In this document: positions 13,864 to 13,895 of the stretch, one piece after another
How the letters are laid out: each line of letters begins with the position of its first letter
Numbering within the stretch: the first letter of the stretch is position 1
NCBI GenBank assembly: GCA_035352555.1
Contig: DAOPXW010000049.1
Coordinates: 1 to 13,895 of the forward strand
Length of the DNA stretch: 13,895 nt
Direction: 5' to 3'
Source: UBA2922 sp035352555
GTDB lineage: Bacteria > Bacillota > Clostridia > Oscillospirales > Oscillospiraceae
Translations under genes and position numbers: made by a program
Notes under the pieces: generated by a model
Database searches by the model: none
What the model was told of the DNA's origin: nothing
The model's input: the letters and a program-made list of their open reading frames with translations, nothing else

Positions 13864-13895
13864 AAGCGGCCGGCAGCATCCGCTGCCGGCCGCTT
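13864..13895 (+). terminator. Second GC-rich hairpin, cut by the window end
   Basis: Perfect 14-bp stem AAGCGGCCGGCAGC/GCTGCCGGCCGCTT with a 4-nt ATCC loop, preceded by AAA and ending on the last base. Any following T-run is outside the window. It may serve amt or a convergent gene beyond the edge. Confidence 0.65.

Overview
The window looks like a scaffold from a GC-rich Firmicute, most likely a gut-type clostridial lineage (Oscillospirales-like). This is inferred from AT-rich sigma-A style promoters, strong AGGAGG-type ribosome binding sites, a TPP riboswitch with an intrinsic terminator ahead of thiM-thiE-thiD-cytX, a short proBA pair, and GGDEF signalling genes. There are no rRNA or tRNA genes, transposases or CRISPR arrays. 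A 100-N gap at 11706-11805 is flanked by identical 55-base copies, so this is an assembled, possibly metagenomic, sequence.

Layout. (1) 197-2302, minus strand: an operon of a PLP-dependent acyl-CoA:amino acid synthase closest in motifs to bacterial serine palmitoyltransferase, overlapping by 8 nt a short-chain dehydrogenase. This is a candidate sphingoid-base or sulfonolipid two-step module. (2) 2357-5094, plus strand: two diguanylate cyclase genes, one soluble (REC-GGDEF plus a C-terminal region resembling a degenerate GGDEF) and one with six membrane segments; each has its own promoter and terminator. (3) 5100-7201, minus strand: proB and proA for the first two steps of proline synthesis; ProB lacks a PUA domain. 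(4) 7221-10968, plus strand, divergent from proB: a promoter, TPP riboswitch and terminator controlling thiM, thiE, thiD and cytX. Together these can take up the pyrimidine (HMP), phosphorylate pyrimidine and thiazole, and join them to thiamine phosphate. No de novo genes (thiC, thiG, thiH) are present. (5) 11062-13895, plus strand: a palindrome abutting a strong promoter, a short transcribed stretch with a strong terminator, a two-helix 97-residue membrane protein, then an ammonium transporter with a signal peptide and a C-terminal fused PII domain, ending with two long hairpins.

The most notable points are the SPT-like/SDR pair, the Amt-PII fusion whose PII domain lacks the tyrosine used for uridylylation, the small membrane protein and promoter-terminator leader ahead of it, and the false assembly gap that breaks the Amt reading frame. 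Long antisense open frames over proA, thiD and the SPT-like gene are GC-driven shadows and were rejected. I did not find a clearly new multi-gene defence or mobile system.
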